Below, piece by piece: positions 33,819 through 42,761 of a DNA stretch of 64,000 nucleotides. Source of the DNA: Pseudarthrobacter sp. (GTDB lineage: Bacteria > Actinomycetota > Actinomycetes > Actinomycetales > Micrococcaceae). Positions within the stretch are counted from its first letter, which is position 1; each line of letters opens with the position of its first letter. The stretch is from assembly GCA_031178005.1 (NCBI GenBank), contig JAPSJV010000003.1, positions 62,001 through 126,000 on the forward strand, in the 5' to 3' direction. The notes beneath the pieces are model-generated. The model searched no databases. It had not been told where the DNA came from and saw nothing but the letters and a program-made list of their open reading frames with translations. A program made the translations under genes and the position numbers.

Positions 33819-35061
33819 GCCGGCCGGCACCTCGGCGGCCGGTCCGGCCGGCGGTCCGGTCGGCGGCGCGGCGCCCGAGCCGGTGCGCCCGCCATGGGGG
33901 CTGGCCCGGTACGTCTTCGCGGCAACACTTGTCAGGAGTGCCGACGGCGGCGCGGTAGTCGCGATTGTGCTGCTTGCCCACGCCTCGGGACTGTCCGGCT
34001 GGGAGTCCGGGCTGCTGGCCGCCTCGATCACCGCGCCCCACCTGCTGGGTCCGTTTGTGGCCCGGTATCTGGATACCGCGAGGGACGGCCGCAAGCTGAT
34101 TGCCGTTTCGGCGGCCCTGCACGGGTTGCTGCTTGGTGGTGCTGCCATGCTGATGACCACCGCGGGTGTGCTGTGGCCAGCACTGGTGTTGCTGGTTTCC
34201 GGGGCTTTCGGGCCGATGCTGACCGGTGGAATCAGCAGCCGCCTCCCTGCCATTGCAGGCGCCGGCCAGCACAGCCAGCGCCGGGCGCAGGGCTGGGATG
34301 TTGCCAGCTACGGGCTCGGCGGCCCCCTGGGTCCGGCCGCTGTGGCCTGGATCGCTGCGGCTTCCGACCCGCTCACGGCAACCCTGGCCCTCGCCGGGGC
34401 CGCCGTCCTGGGCGCTGCGGCAGTCCTCGTGCTTCCCCGGCAGGCGACGCCGGCAAATGTTCATGAGGTGTCGACGCCCGGCCAGGTGCTGAAGCTGATG
34501 TGGACACACGGGGCGTTGCGCCGCACCCTGGGCCTGACGATTGTTGTCGCCTTCGCGGTGGCGGCGCTGCCCATTTACGCCGTCGTTGCTGCTCCGTCCC
34601 TGGGCGGTGCCACCGTTGCCGGCACCCTCGTGGCGGGCTACGGCGTGGGCACCCTGCTGGGGTCTGTGGCCTTGATGGTGAGGCCGCTTCGGAGGGACGC
34701 GGATGCCCTGCTGGGGACTCTGGCGGCATTGGTGGGCGCGGCTCTGGTTCTGGTGATCTTCACGCCGACCTTCGCGAGTTCCCTGGTGGCCTTCTGCCTC
34801 GCGGGACTGGCCAACGCGATGTTCTTCGGCGCCACTTTGGCGGCGCGCAGCGAGTACTCACCGGCCCGGTCCAGGGGCCAGGTATTTGTGTGGGTGGGCG
34901 CACTGAAGATTGCGGCGGGATCTGCCGGGACCGCCGTCGCAGGAACGGCGGCGGCCGCCGGTGCAGCGGCGCCGCTGGTCCTTGCCGTGATGCTCATCGT
35001 GGTCTCCACAGCGGCCAGCCTGCTGGACAGGGCCCGTGGCCGCCGGCGCGCAACCGGCTAA
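33796..35061 (+). CDS. MFS transporter
   Basis: 421 residues with about 12 hydrophobic segments and a Pro/Gly-rich N-terminus. Segments such as 'SGLSGWESGLLAASITAPHL' followed by 'VARYLDTARDGRKLIA' mark the first cytoplasmic loop of the major facilitator fold. Start ATG 33796 overlaps the DapA-like gene. Substrate unknown; co-expression with the lyase suggests a related metabolite, but this is inference. Confidence 0.82.
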   Translation: MRWASEDKPAGTSAAGPAGGPVGGAAPEPVRPPWGLARYVFAATLVRSADGGAVVAIVLLAHASGLSGWESGLLAASITAPHLLGPFVARYLDTARDGRKLIAVSAALHGLLLGGAAMLMTTAGVLWPALVLLVSGAFGPMLTGGISSRLPAIAGAGQHSQRRAQGWDVASYGLGGPLGPAAVAWIAAASDPLTATLALAGAAVLGAAAVLVLPRQATPANVHEVSTPGQVLKLMWTHGALRRTLGLTIVVAFAVAALPIYAVVAAPSLGGATVAGTLVAGYGVGTLLGSVALMVRPLRRDADALLGTLAALVGAALVLVIFTPTFASSLVAFCLAGLANAMFFGATLAARSEYSPARSRGQVFVWVGALKIAAGSAGTAVAGTAAAAGAAAPLVLAVMLIVVSTAASLLDRARGRRRATG

Positions 35062-35315
35062 GCGTTTTAGAACCTGCGCGGGCAGGCGGTCCATTCGTCA
35101 GGCGAGGCCACGTGCCCGTCGGGTGAAGCTCAACCGACGCTGCGGGGGCAGACCGCATTGGTCCGGAAAAAAATCTCCAGCACTCACCCATCCACTTCCT
35201 GATCCCAGCCGAATAGTAGTTGACGCACCGGATAAGGGGCACGTGTTGCAGAACCTGTGACAGCAAGCCCCTGACGCGGTCGGACGCTGTACCAACTACT
35301 TCCAGGAGAACTCAA

Positions 35316-35981
35316 ATGCACACGATCAAGCGCACAACCTTCACGATCGCAGGCGTTGCAGCCGCCGCGCTGCTCAGCCTTACCGCTTGCGGCGGATCGG
35401 CCACGACCTCTGGCTCTTCTGCTCCCGCCGAGGCACCGACGGCGTCAGCGAGCAAATCAGCCACCCCGTCAGCAAGCAGCATGGATCCTGCGGCAAACCT
35501 CGTTGGCCCAGGCTGCGCCGCCTACGCCGAGCAGGTCCCAACCGGTGCCGGTTCGGTTGAAGGCATGGCCCTGGACCCCGTGGCCGTTGCAGCCTCCAAC
35601 AACCCCATCCTGACCACCCTGACTGCGGCGGTGTCCGGCAAGCTCAACCCCAAGGTGGACCTGGTCGACACGCTTAACGGCAGCGAATTCACCGTCTTCG
35701 CACCCGTTGACGACGCTTTCGCGAAAATCGACGCAGCCACTATTGAAACCCTCAAGACCGACGACGCACTCCTCAGCAAGATTCTGACCTACCACGTGGT
35801 ACCCGGTCAGATCACCCCGGACGAGATCGCCGGAACCCATGCCACCGTGCAAGGCGGCTCGGTCACGGTCTCCGGTAGCGGCGATAACCTCAAGGTCGAC
35901 GATGCCAACGTCATCTGTGGCGGGGTCAAGACCAAGAACGCAACCGTATACCTGGTTGACTCGGTTCTTATGCCCAAATAA
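35316..35981 (+). CDS. Fasciclin (FAS1) domain lipoprotein
   Basis: 221 residues from ATG 35316, AGGAG 8 bases upstream; the frame is open further upstream but without a signal. Signal peptide and lipobox '[10 protein letters not shown]' (LTAC), a Ser/Ala/Thr-rich linker (residues ~27-55), then one FAS1 domain: '[20 protein letters not shown]', '[15 protein letters not shown]', 'YHVVPGQ', '[20 protein letters not shown]'. FAS1 domains mediate adhesion; the closest classic relatives are MPB70/MPT70-like. Surface-exposed. A hairpin terminator follows. Confidence 0.9.
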   Translation: MHTIKRTTFTIAGVAAAALLSLTACGGSATTSGSSAPAEAPTASASKSATPSASSMDPAANLVGPGCAAYAEQVPTGAGSVEGMALDPVAVAASNNPILTTLTAAVSGKLNPKVDLVDTLNGSEFTVFAPVDDAFAKIDAATIETLKTDDALLSKILTYHVVPGQITPDEIAGTHATVQGGSVTVSGSGDNLKVDDANVICGGVKTKNATVYLVDSVLMPK

Positions 35982-36063
35982 CTGAATAGTCTTACCCGCT
36001 ACAACCTGAACGACACTTGCTGGTCTCCTGAAGACTTGACCAGTCCAGGACCAACAATTCGCT

Positions 36064-36100
36064 GGGGCCTGAGCACGGTACCTTACCGGGCTCAGGCCCC
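36064..36100 (+). terminator. Intrinsic terminator after the fasciclin gene
   Basis: GGGGCCTGAGC (36064-36074) pairs perfectly with GCTCAGGCCCC (36090-36100); inside, CGGTA and TACCG add another 5 bp around a CCT loop. A short T run (CTTTT, 36106-36110) follows. Confidence 0.8.
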
Positions 36101-36179
36101 AAGTGCTTTTAAAGGCTCCTGGATGCTTTTTATGCGCATTTTCACCCATCCCTGCGCCCGGCGGTTGCGAATCATTAAC

Positions 36180-37766
36180 ATGACAAAGTTTGGATCCCGA
36201 ATCAAAGGCCCTGACCGCATGGCAGCGTTGGCAGGCGTGGTGTCCGCCGCCGTCGTGCTCGCCGTTGCAGAGCTGTTCGGCGCATTCTTCACTGCCAGGG
36301 CAACCCCGCTGTTTGCCTTGGGATCCACGTTCATTGACTTCACGCCGCCTTGGCTGAAGGACTTTGCGATCGCCACATTCGGTACGAATGACAAGGCCGC
36401 ACTGTTTGTAGGCATGGGCCTGACCATCGCTGTGCTGGCCTGCGTGCTGGGAGTAGTGGCGTATCGCAAGTGGGCCCTGGGCGTTCTGGGAGTCCTGTTC
36501 ATGGGAGCAGTGATTGTGGCCAGCGTCCTGACCCGGGCAGGGGTGGGACCCGCCGATGCCATCCCTTCCATCCTGGGAACCATCGCAGGCCTCATCGTCC
36601 TGCGTCAGCTCATGGTGCCATTGCGGGGTTTGAAGGCGTGGCCGGAAGCTCCAGCTGACACGGCGGCCGACGCCGAGGACCCGGTGGGAAGCATCGGCAC
36701 CAGCCGCCGGCGCTTTTTCGCTGCTGCCGGGATCATCGCGGTGGCCGCCGGAATCGCGGCCACCGGCGGGCGGCTGCTGGGTGCCGCGCGGAACAACATA
36801 GCCCAGGTACGGGAAGCCCTCCGGTTGCCGGCTCCCGCCAAGGGTGCGGCTCCTGTCCCGGCGGGCGTCCAGTCCCCGGTACCGGGAGTTACCCCCTGGC
36901 TGACGCCGAGCAATGAGTTTTACCGGATCGATACCGCGCTGAGCGTCCCGGAGATCAACATCGATGACTGGGAACTTCGGGTGCACGGAATGGTTGAACA
37001 GGAAGTCACCCTCACCTTCAAGGACCTGCTCGACGCGGATCTGATTGAATCGCACGTCACCCTTACCTGCGTATCCAACCCGGTGGGCGGAAACCTTGCC
37101 GGAAACGCCTTGTGGCTTGGCCTGCCGATCCGCGACGTCCTGGCCCGAGCCAAACCGAAAGAGGGCGCGGACATGGTGCTCTCGAGGTCCATTGACGGCT
37201 TCAGCGCCTCCACTCCGTTGGAGGTCCTGCAGGATGACCGCGATGCCATGCTGGCCATTGGCATGAACGGGGAGCCGCTTCCTGTGGAGCACGGTTACCC
37301 GGTGCGGATGGTGGTCCCGGGGTTGTATGGATTCGTCTCCGCCACGAAGTGGGTGGTGGACCTGGAAGTCACCCGCTTCGCGGACAGCAAGGCTTACTGG
37401 ACCGAGCGGGGCTGGTCAGAGCGCGGCCCCATCAAGACCATGGCACGTGTGGACGTGCCCAGGTCCTTTGCGAAACTGCCGGCCGGGAAGGTCGCTGTGG
37501 GCGGTACCGCATGGGCGCAAACGCGGGGCATTACCAAGGTGGAAGTCCAGATCGACGACGGCGAGTGGGCGGAAGCGACCCTCTCCGCCGAAGCCTCCAC
37601 CATCACCTGGCGCCAGTGGTCCTACGAATGGGACGCGACACCGGGCCCGCACTACGTCAAGGCCAGGGCCACCGACGGCACCGGCGAAATCCAGACGGAC
37701 AAGCGCGCCGATCCGGTGCCCGACGGAGCCTCGGGCTGGCAATCGGTGATGGTCACCGTGCAGTAA
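36180..37766 (+). CDS. Membrane-anchored molybdopterin-dependent oxidoreductase (sulfite oxidase-like)
   Basis: 528 residues from ATG 36180. The N-terminal ~150 residues hold about four membrane helices, then a twin-arginine-like segment 'SRRRFFAAAGIIAVAAG' at ~176-192 starts another helix. Residues ~235-420 are the Moco-binding sulfite-oxidase fold with Cys297 in 'VTLTCVSNPVGGN' as expected Mo ligand and 'GYPVRMVVPGLYGFVSATKW'. A C-terminal dimerisation-type Ig domain (~430-528) completes it. Likely an extracytoplasmic redox enzyme; substrate unknown. Confidence 0.88.
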   Translation: MTKFGSRIKGPDRMAALAGVVSAAVVLAVAELFGAFFTARATPLFALGSTFIDFTPPWLKDFAIATFGTNDKAALFVGMGLTIAVLACVLGVVAYRKWALGVLGVLFMGAVIVASVLTRAGVGPADAIPSILGTIAGLIVLRQLMVPLRGLKAWPEAPADTAADAEDPVGSIGTSRRRFFAAAGIIAVAAGIAATGGRLLGAARNNIAQVREALRLPAPAKGAAPVPAGVQSPVPGVTPWLTPSNEFYRIDTALSVPEINIDDWELRVHGMVEQEVTLTFKDLLDADLIESHVTLTCVSNPVGGNLAGNALWLGLPIRDVLARAKPKEGADMVLSRSIDGFSASTPLEVLQDDRDAMLAIGMNGEPLPVEHGYPVRMVVPGLYGFVSATKWVVDLEVTRFADSKAYWTERGWSERGPIKTMARVDVPRSFAKLPAGKVAVGGTAWAQTRGITKVEVQIDDGEWAEATLSAEASTITWRQWSYEWDATPGPHYVKARATDGTGEIQTDKRADPVPDGASGWQSVMVTVQ

Positions 37767-37898
37767 CTGTGCAGCTGGCGCCGTTGAACCTGTGGCTTTC
37801 ACCGGAGTTGGGGCGTCAGAAACCCGCGGATACGCAGGTCCGGAAGGACAACGCCGTACTCGGGCAACGCTTCCGCGGTCTCCATGGCCGGAGTTGAA

Positions 37899-38495
37899 CT
37901 ACCCCGCCGCCCGCCATTCCCGAGCGTGCGCCAGCACCGTGGCCACCACTTCGTCTTTGGCCTCGGCGTAGTAGTTCATGTCCGGCCATTCCTGCCGGGC
38001 CAGGTCCTTCTTGACCGACGCGTAAAGCTCACGGTCTTCGGCGCTGACCCGCAGCCAGTCGCGCAGGTCCAGGTAGTCCGCGATCTCCGGGGCACCGGCC
38101 TGGTAGATGTGCAGGTGGACGTCCCGTGCCGGGGTACGGACCATACGGTGGTTGGGTTCGCGGACGCGCAGCACCAGTCCTACGGACTCCAGCGCGGGCA
38201 GGTAGTCGGCCTCGGCAGCGACGTCCGGAACCACCAGTAGCATGTCGATGATGGGCTTGGCGGCCAGCCCGGGGACCGACGTGGAACCGATGTGCTCCAC
38301 GGCCAAGGCAGTACTTCCGACGGCGGCCCGCACCTTCCCGGCCAACTCCCGGTACATCTGCGGCCACTCGTCCCGGTAATCAACCACCACAACGGCGCGC
38401 TGCTCCCGGCCGCCGATCAGGACGGCGTCGAGTTGTTCGTCGTCGAGCTTTCCCACGGGGGTTTCGACAGGCCCGGTTTCGACAGGCTCAACCAC
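37899..38495 (-). CDS. GrpB/UPF0157 family protein
   Basis: About 198 residues from GTG 38495; GTG 38456 and TTG 38507 are alternatives. The conserved part starts near 'VVVDYRDEWPQMYRELAGKV' and includes 'VEHIGSTSVPGLAAKPIIDM', the GrpB/nucleotidyltransferase-like signature. Function unknown, sometimes fused to dephospho-CoA kinase. The first 15 residues (VVEPVETGPVET...) derive from a dispersed repeat sequence, so the true start may be downstream of it. Its start overlaps the stop of pabC. Confidence 0.83.
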   Translation of the reverse strand: MVEPVETGPVETPVGKLDDEQLDAVLIGGREQRAVVVVDYRDEWPQMYRELAGKVRAAVGSTALAVEHIGSTSVPGLAAKPIIDMLLVVPDVAAEADYLPALESVGLVLRVREPNHRMVRTPARDVHLHIYQAGAPEIADYLDLRDWLRVSAEDRELYASVKKDLARQEWPDMNYYAEAKDEVVATVLAHAREWRAAG

Positions 38496-38497
38496 CG
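38462..38497. repeat. Dispersed actinobacterial repeat, doubled (TTTCGACAGGCTCAACCACC type)
   Basis: TTTCGACAGGCCCGG followed by TTTCGACAGGCTCAACCACC. From memory, TTTCGACAGGCTCAACCACC is a frequent dispersed repeat in Arthrobacter and relatives. Here it supplies the TGA stop of pabC and the first codons of the GrpB frame (repeated VEPVET/GPVET). Confidence 0.6.
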
Positions 38498-39432
38498 ATC
38501 CCCGCAAACAGTTCGCTGAGCTCGTCCGTGAGCTGTTTCCGGATCTCCACCGTGCCGATTTCCCGCCCGTCGATGTGGTTCACCGGTGCCAGCAGGCGGA
38601 TGCTGGAAATCAGCCAGACCGCATCCGCAGCGAACAGGTCTTCCGGCTCAAGCGGGCCGTAGCCCAGCTCCCAGCCGGCCTCTTTGGCTGCCGTGAACAG
38701 AGCGCCTTGCGACGTGCCGGGCAGGATGCCGCTGTCCAGCTGCGGCGTGATCAGACGGCGCGTCACGCGGGTGCCGCCGTCGCCGTCGTCGGACGTTTCA
38801 TAGTGCGCCAGCAGGACCGTGGAGGTGGGGCCCTCCAGGACCCGGCCGTCCGACGACGTGAAGATGACGTCGTCCGCGCCCACCTTGTGCGCATGCCGCA
38901 GGGCGGCCATGTTCACCGCGTAGGAGAGGGTTTTTGCGCCCAGCAGCAGCCACGGTGCGCGCTCGGCCACGGTGCTGTCATAGCCACGGTCAAGAAGTAC
39001 GACGTCGATGCCCGTCTCGCGCTGCCGGCGTCCTGCCGCCGGGGGAGGGGAGGCCTGTACCCAGGCGGTGGGGGTGTCTGAGCCTTCCGGACCGCGGGAG
39101 GCAATCAGCTTGACGACGACCTCGTCATCCTCGGGGGTGGCCGCAGGGAACTGCTCACGGTACGCCGTGACGGCCGTGGCGGCGGCAGCGCGCCACCCAT
39201 CCTGGCCTGGAATCTCCAGGTCAATTGCCCGTGCGGAGCCCTGCAGCCGGTCCAGGTGGGCTTGGATCTTCCGGATTTCTCCGCCCACGGCCAGCATGGA
39301 CTCAAATACCCCGTCGCCGCGGGTGGCGCCTTGGTCCGTGGCCATCAGCTGCGGCTTGGAGGCGTCAGCAATTCGGCCTGCGGGGTGGGCAGGATCCAGG
39401 AATACAAGTACCAGAGGGGCGGGGGCAGTCAT
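38488..39432 (-). CDS. pabC: Aminodeoxychorismate lyase / class IV aminotransferase
   Basis: 314 residues, fold-type IV PLP enzyme. 'GATRGDGVFESMLAVGGEIR' at the N-terminus and the PLP-lysine segment 'LLLGAKTLSYAVNMAALRHA' with 'IFTSSDGRVLEGPTSTVLL' are typical of PabC. It forms p-aminobenzoate from aminodeoxychorismate. The PabB-type partner gene is in the same window (60234-62291) but not adjacent. D-amino acid or branched-chain aminotransferase remains possible, less likely. Confidence 0.82.
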   Translation of the reverse strand: MTAPAPLVLVFLDPAHPAGRIADASKPQLMATDQGATRGDGVFESMLAVGGEIRKIQAHLDRLQGSARAIDLEIPGQDGWRAAAATAVTAYREQFPAATPEDDEVVVKLIASRGPEGSDTPTAWVQASPPPAAGRRQRETGIDVVLLDRGYDSTVAERAPWLLLGAKTLSYAVNMAALRHAHKVGADDVIFTSSDGRVLEGPTSTVLLAHYETSDDGDGGTRVTRRLITPQLDSGILPGTSQGALFTAAKEAGWELGYGPLEPEDLFAADAVWLISSIRLLAPVNHIDGREIGTVEIRKQLTDELSELFAGIGG

Positions 39433-39522
39433 GGCTCCAGCTTATCGGCCCGGCCCACCGATAAGCTGTGGACATTGCCGGCTGGAACAGTTCCGGGCGG
39501 CTGCTATCACCGGGGGTTGCTT

Positions 39523-40998
39523 GTGTTCTGGCCGTTTTCTCTGGAGGGGGCCCTGCCCGGCTGGTTGGTGCTGCTGCTGACCTTTGTTGACCTGGCGATC
39601 CGGGTGATCGCCCTGGGTGTGATTCCCGGCAACAGACGTCCCACCACTGCCATGGCCTGGCTGCTGGGTATCTTCTTCGTTCCCTTCCTGGGCATCATCC
39701 TGTTTCTGCTGTTTGGAAACTTCAAGCTTTCCGCCCGGCGCCGGCAGCAGCAGGAGCAGGTGAATGAAAGAGTGCGGGCCGGCACTGCGGCGCTTGCCGA
39801 CGTCGAAAGTTCCTATCAGGGCCCCGAGTGGGTGAAGTCCGCGGGGGAACTGAACCAGAGGCTTGGATCGCTGCCCATGGTGGACGGCAACAATGTGGAG
39901 CTGATCCCCGGCTACCCGGATTCCATCCAGGCGATGACGGTCGCCGTGCGGAAGGCCAAGCGGTTCGTCAACGCCGAGTTCTACATCATGAGCTCAGACC
40001 ACGTCACCGATGACCTTTTGACCGCCATGGAGGAGGCGGCCGAGCGCGGCGTTGAGGTGCGCGTGCTGTTTGACCACATCGGCACTCTCCGCGTCCCGGG
40101 CTACCGCAACCTGCTGAAGCGGCTGCGGGCCGGGAAGATCCAATGGAAACGGATGCTGCCCTTGCTGCCCACGCATGGCCAGTGGCGGCGACCGGACCTG
40201 CGCAACCACCGCAAGATCATGGTGGTGGACGGGCTCGTGGCCTTCAGCGGTTCGCAGAACCTGATTGAGCCGTCCTACAACAACCCCAAGCACAAGAAGG
40301 TGGGGCGCGAATGGGTGGAGCTGATGGCGCGGCTGGAAGGCCCCATCGTCACCACCTTGAACGTTGTTTTTGCCACCGACTGGCTCAGCGAGACGGACGA
40401 ATCCCTGGAGGACCAGCTGCTGATTGAGGCTGAGCCGGCGCCCGGCAACGTCACCGCCCAGGTGGTGCCCAGCGGCCCCGGGTTCAGCACGGAAAACAAC
40501 CTCCGCCTGTTCAACACGCTGATCTATTCGGCACAGCAGCGCATCTCCATCTGCAGCCCGTACTTTGTGCCGGACGATTCACTGCTCTACGCGATCACCA
40601 CGGCGGCCCAGCGCGGCGTGGACGTGGAGCTCTTCGTCTCCGAGAAGGGCGACCAGTTCCTGGTCCACCACGCCCAGCGCTCCTACTACGAGGCGCTGCT
40701 GGAAGCCGGCGTACGCATCTACCTCTACAAAGCGCCGCTTGTTCTCCACGCCAAGCACTTCACCATCGATGACGAAGTGGCGGTGCTTGGTTCGAGCAAC
40801 ATGGACATGCGCTCGTTCTCGCTGAACATGGAGGTGTCCGTGATGCTCCTGGGCGCCGAAACCGTGGGCACCATGCGCGCCGTGGAAAACACCTACCGGG
40901 ACATCTCGCACGAACTGCTGCTGGCCGACTGGGTCAAACGCCCGCTGGGCGCACGGTACGTGGACAATGTAGCGAGGCTGACGGCGACGGTGCAGTGA
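39523..40998 (+). CDS. cls: Cardiolipin synthase (phospholipase D family)
   Basis: 491 residues from GTG 39523 (GGGGG at 39512-39516; TTG 39517 alternative). Two N-terminal membrane helices ('LVLLLTFVDLAIRVIALGVI' and 'AMAWLLGIFFVPFLGIILFL') precede two PLD domains with HKD motifs 'HRKIMVVD' and 'HAKHFTIDDEVAVLGSSNMD'. Condenses phosphatidylglycerol (or CDP-diacylglycerol in other types) to cardiolipin at the membrane. Single gene, followed by a strong hairpin. Confidence 0.92.
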   Translation: MFWPFSLEGALPGWLVLLLTFVDLAIRVIALGVIPGNRRPTTAMAWLLGIFFVPFLGIILFLLFGNFKLSARRRQQQEQVNERVRAGTAALADVESSYQGPEWVKSAGELNQRLGSLPMVDGNNVELIPGYPDSIQAMTVAVRKAKRFVNAEFYIMSSDHVTDDLLTAMEEAAERGVEVRVLFDHIGTLRVPGYRNLLKRLRAGKIQWKRMLPLLPTHGQWRRPDLRNHRKIMVVDGLVAFSGSQNLIEPSYNNPKHKKVGREWVELMARLEGPIVTTLNVVFATDWLSETDESLEDQLLIEAEPAPGNVTAQVVPSGPGFSTENNLRLFNTLIYSAQQRISICSPYFVPDDSLLYAITTAAQRGVDVELFVSEKGDQFLVHHAQRSYYEALLEAGVRIYLYKAPLVLHAKHFTIDDEVAVLGSSNMDMRSFSLNMEVSVMLLGAETVGTMRAVENTYRDISHELLLADWVKRPLGARYVDNVARLTATVQ

Positions 40999-41026
40999 CG
41001 GCTGCCTCCTCCGTCGAGGGGTTAGG

Positions 41027-41059
41027 TAATGCTGCTTAGAAACGTTCTAAGCGGCATTA
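41027..41059. terminator. Hairpin between cardiolipin synthase and DUF624 gene
   Basis: TAATGCTGCTTAGAA (41027-41041) pairs with TTCTAAGCGGCATTA (41045-41059), 14 of 15 plus one G-U, with a three-base loop. Located between converging genes and probably serves both. Confidence 0.8.
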
Positions 41060-41121
41060 TCTAGCCACTCGGCGCATCCTCGGACCCGGGTGTCCATTAT
41101 TTCCTCGGGCAGGGCGGGAGG

Positions 41122-41832
41122 TTACGGGGTTTTCAGCGCGGTGTGGAAGGCATAGGCAGTGTTGCTCCAGACCACGAACAGCAGCGGAGCAGGCGCCAGC
41201 GCGACTCCCAGGACTGGCTGCAGCAGGGCCGCGGAAGCGATGATTCCCAACAGCACCAGCGTGGCCAGGCTGAGGTACCAGCGTTTTACGGACAGGTAGA
41301 GGGATGCCTTCAGCAGGGCCTTCAGTCCGGTCTCCGGCAGAAGTACGAGGCCGGCAATCGCCATCATCGCGACGCTCGCGGTGACGGCGGCGGCCACCAC
41401 AATAACCGGGGTCAGCACGGCGGCGGCAGGCATTGATTGCACAATGGCCAGATCCACCCCAAGGAACAGCAGCGCCGCGACGGCGGTGATTCCCAGCAGG
41501 GCGGACCGCCGGAAGCTGCGACGGTAGCCCCGGAGGAAGGAGGCAACCGGCTTGACCGCACCGCCGTCGTCGTTTAAGGCCTGGAAGGAAGCGAACAGGC
41601 CGGCGAGCGACGGCGGCACAGTCACGCAGAGTGCCAGGAAGAACGGCCAGGCGGCCAGGGGATCCGCCACGAGGGCGAGGCACAGCACCAGGGGAGCGTT
41701 GGCGAAGGCCAGCAGGACGTTTCCGGCGAGGAAAGTGTAGATAAAGCCGAAAATGCTGCCGAAGGTTTCGAACCCCGGGCTGGGGATCCGTCCCGCCAGG
41801 CCACCCCGCTTGGGCTGTGCCACGGTGCTCAT
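41122..41832 (-). CDS. DUF624 (YesL-like) membrane protein
   Basis: 236 residues from ATG 41832, overlapping the stop of the permease gene (ATGA). About five to six membrane helices and the DUF624 pattern ('TFLAGNVLLAFANAPLVLCL', 'ALCVTVPPSLAGLFASFQAL'). DUF624 proteins, such as Bacillus YesL, are often encoded with oligosaccharide ABC transporters for pectin-derived sugars. Role unknown, probably transporter-associated. Confidence 0.82.
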   Translation of the reverse strand: MSTVAQPKRGGLAGRIPSPGFETFGSIFGFIYTFLAGNVLLAFANAPLVLCLALVADPLAAWPFFLALCVTVPPSLAGLFASFQALNDDGGAVKPVASFLRGYRRSFRRSALLGITAVAALLFLGVDLAIVQSMPAAAVLTPVIVVAAAVTASVAMMAIAGLVLLPETGLKALLKASLYLSVKRWYLSLATLVLLGIIASAALLQPVLGVALAPAPLLFVVWSNTAYAFHTALKTP

Positions 41833-42761
41833 CCCTTCATGCCGCTCGTTGCGATGCCTTGGATAAAGTATCGCTGGCCCACCAGGAAGATGATCAGGAT
41901 GGGGATCACGGAGATCACGGATCCGGTCATGATCATGGCGTACTCGGCGTCGAACTGGCCCACAAAGGAACGCAGGCCCAACTGGACGGTCCACAACCGG
42001 TTGGAGGTGAGGTAGATGAACGGTCCCATGTAGTCGTTCCAGGTGTTCACAAACGTCAGCAGTGCCAGGCTGGCCAGCGCCGGTTTGGACAGCGGCAGGA
42101 TGACCCGTGCCCAGATGCCGTATTCGCTCAGTCCGTCGATCCGGGCTGCCTCGCAGAGCTCGTCCGGAATGGTCATGTAGTACTGCCGCATCAGGAACAC
42201 GCCAAACGCGCCGAACGCCTGAAGAAGGATCAGGGCGTTAAAGCTGTTGGTCAGGCCCAGGTTCTGCATCATGATGTACTGCGGCACCATGTAGGCCTGC
42301 CACGGCACGGCGATGGTTCCGATGTACGCGAGGAACAGGACATCGCGGCCCGGGAATCGGACCTTCGAGAATCCGTAGGCGGCCAGTGAACCGGTGAGTA
42401 CCTGCAGGCACGTGATGATCACTGCCAGGTACAGCGAGTTCTGCAGGTAGCCCATCATGGGGATGCGGGTCCAGATGTCCGTGTAGTTGCTCCACACAAA
42501 CTCGCTCGGGATCCACTGGATCGGCACGGTGAGGACCTGGTTGTTCTCCTTCAATGAGGAGGACACCATCCAGATGAAGGGCACCATCAGGCCCACCACC
42601 AGGACTGCCAGCACGCCGTAGATGACGTAGTCGGTAGTGCGGGCTTTCCGCTCGCGTGTTGAGTTCCGGCGCTGCGAACGACGCCGGTCTTCCGGAGTTG
42701 GCGCCAGTCCGGCTCCGGCGAAGGGTGCCTCGGCCTTGAGGTCTTCAGCCATGTTGGTCAT
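41829..42761 (-). CDS. Sugar ABC transporter permease, MalG type
   Basis: 310 residues, six membrane helices, EAA loop 'CEAARIDGLSEYGIWARVIL'. The start codon overlaps the end of the MalF-type gene. Forms the transport channel with it for an oligosaccharide likely released by the polysaccharide-degrading enzymes encoded next door. No ATPase gene in the operon. Confidence 0.92.
   Translation of the reverse strand: MTNMAEDLKAEAPFAGAGLAPTPEDRRRSQRRNSTRERKARTTDYVIYGVLAVLVVGLMVPFIWMVSSSLKENNQVLTVPIQWIPSEFVWSNYTDIWTRIPMMGYLQNSLYLAVIITCLQVLTGSLAAYGFSKVRFPGRDVLFLAYIGTIAVPWQAYMVPQYIMMQNLGLTNSFNALILLQAFGAFGVFLMRQYYMTIPDELCEAARIDGLSEYGIWARVILPLSKPALASLALLTFVNTWNDYMGPFIYLTSNRLWTVQLGLRSFVGQFDAEYAMIMTGSVISVIPILIIFLVGQRYFIQGIATSGMKG

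Noticed and set aside
41027..41059. Possible small RNA or attachment site
   Set aside because: The strong stem between converging genes is better explained as a terminator; no integrase or duplicated site is seen.
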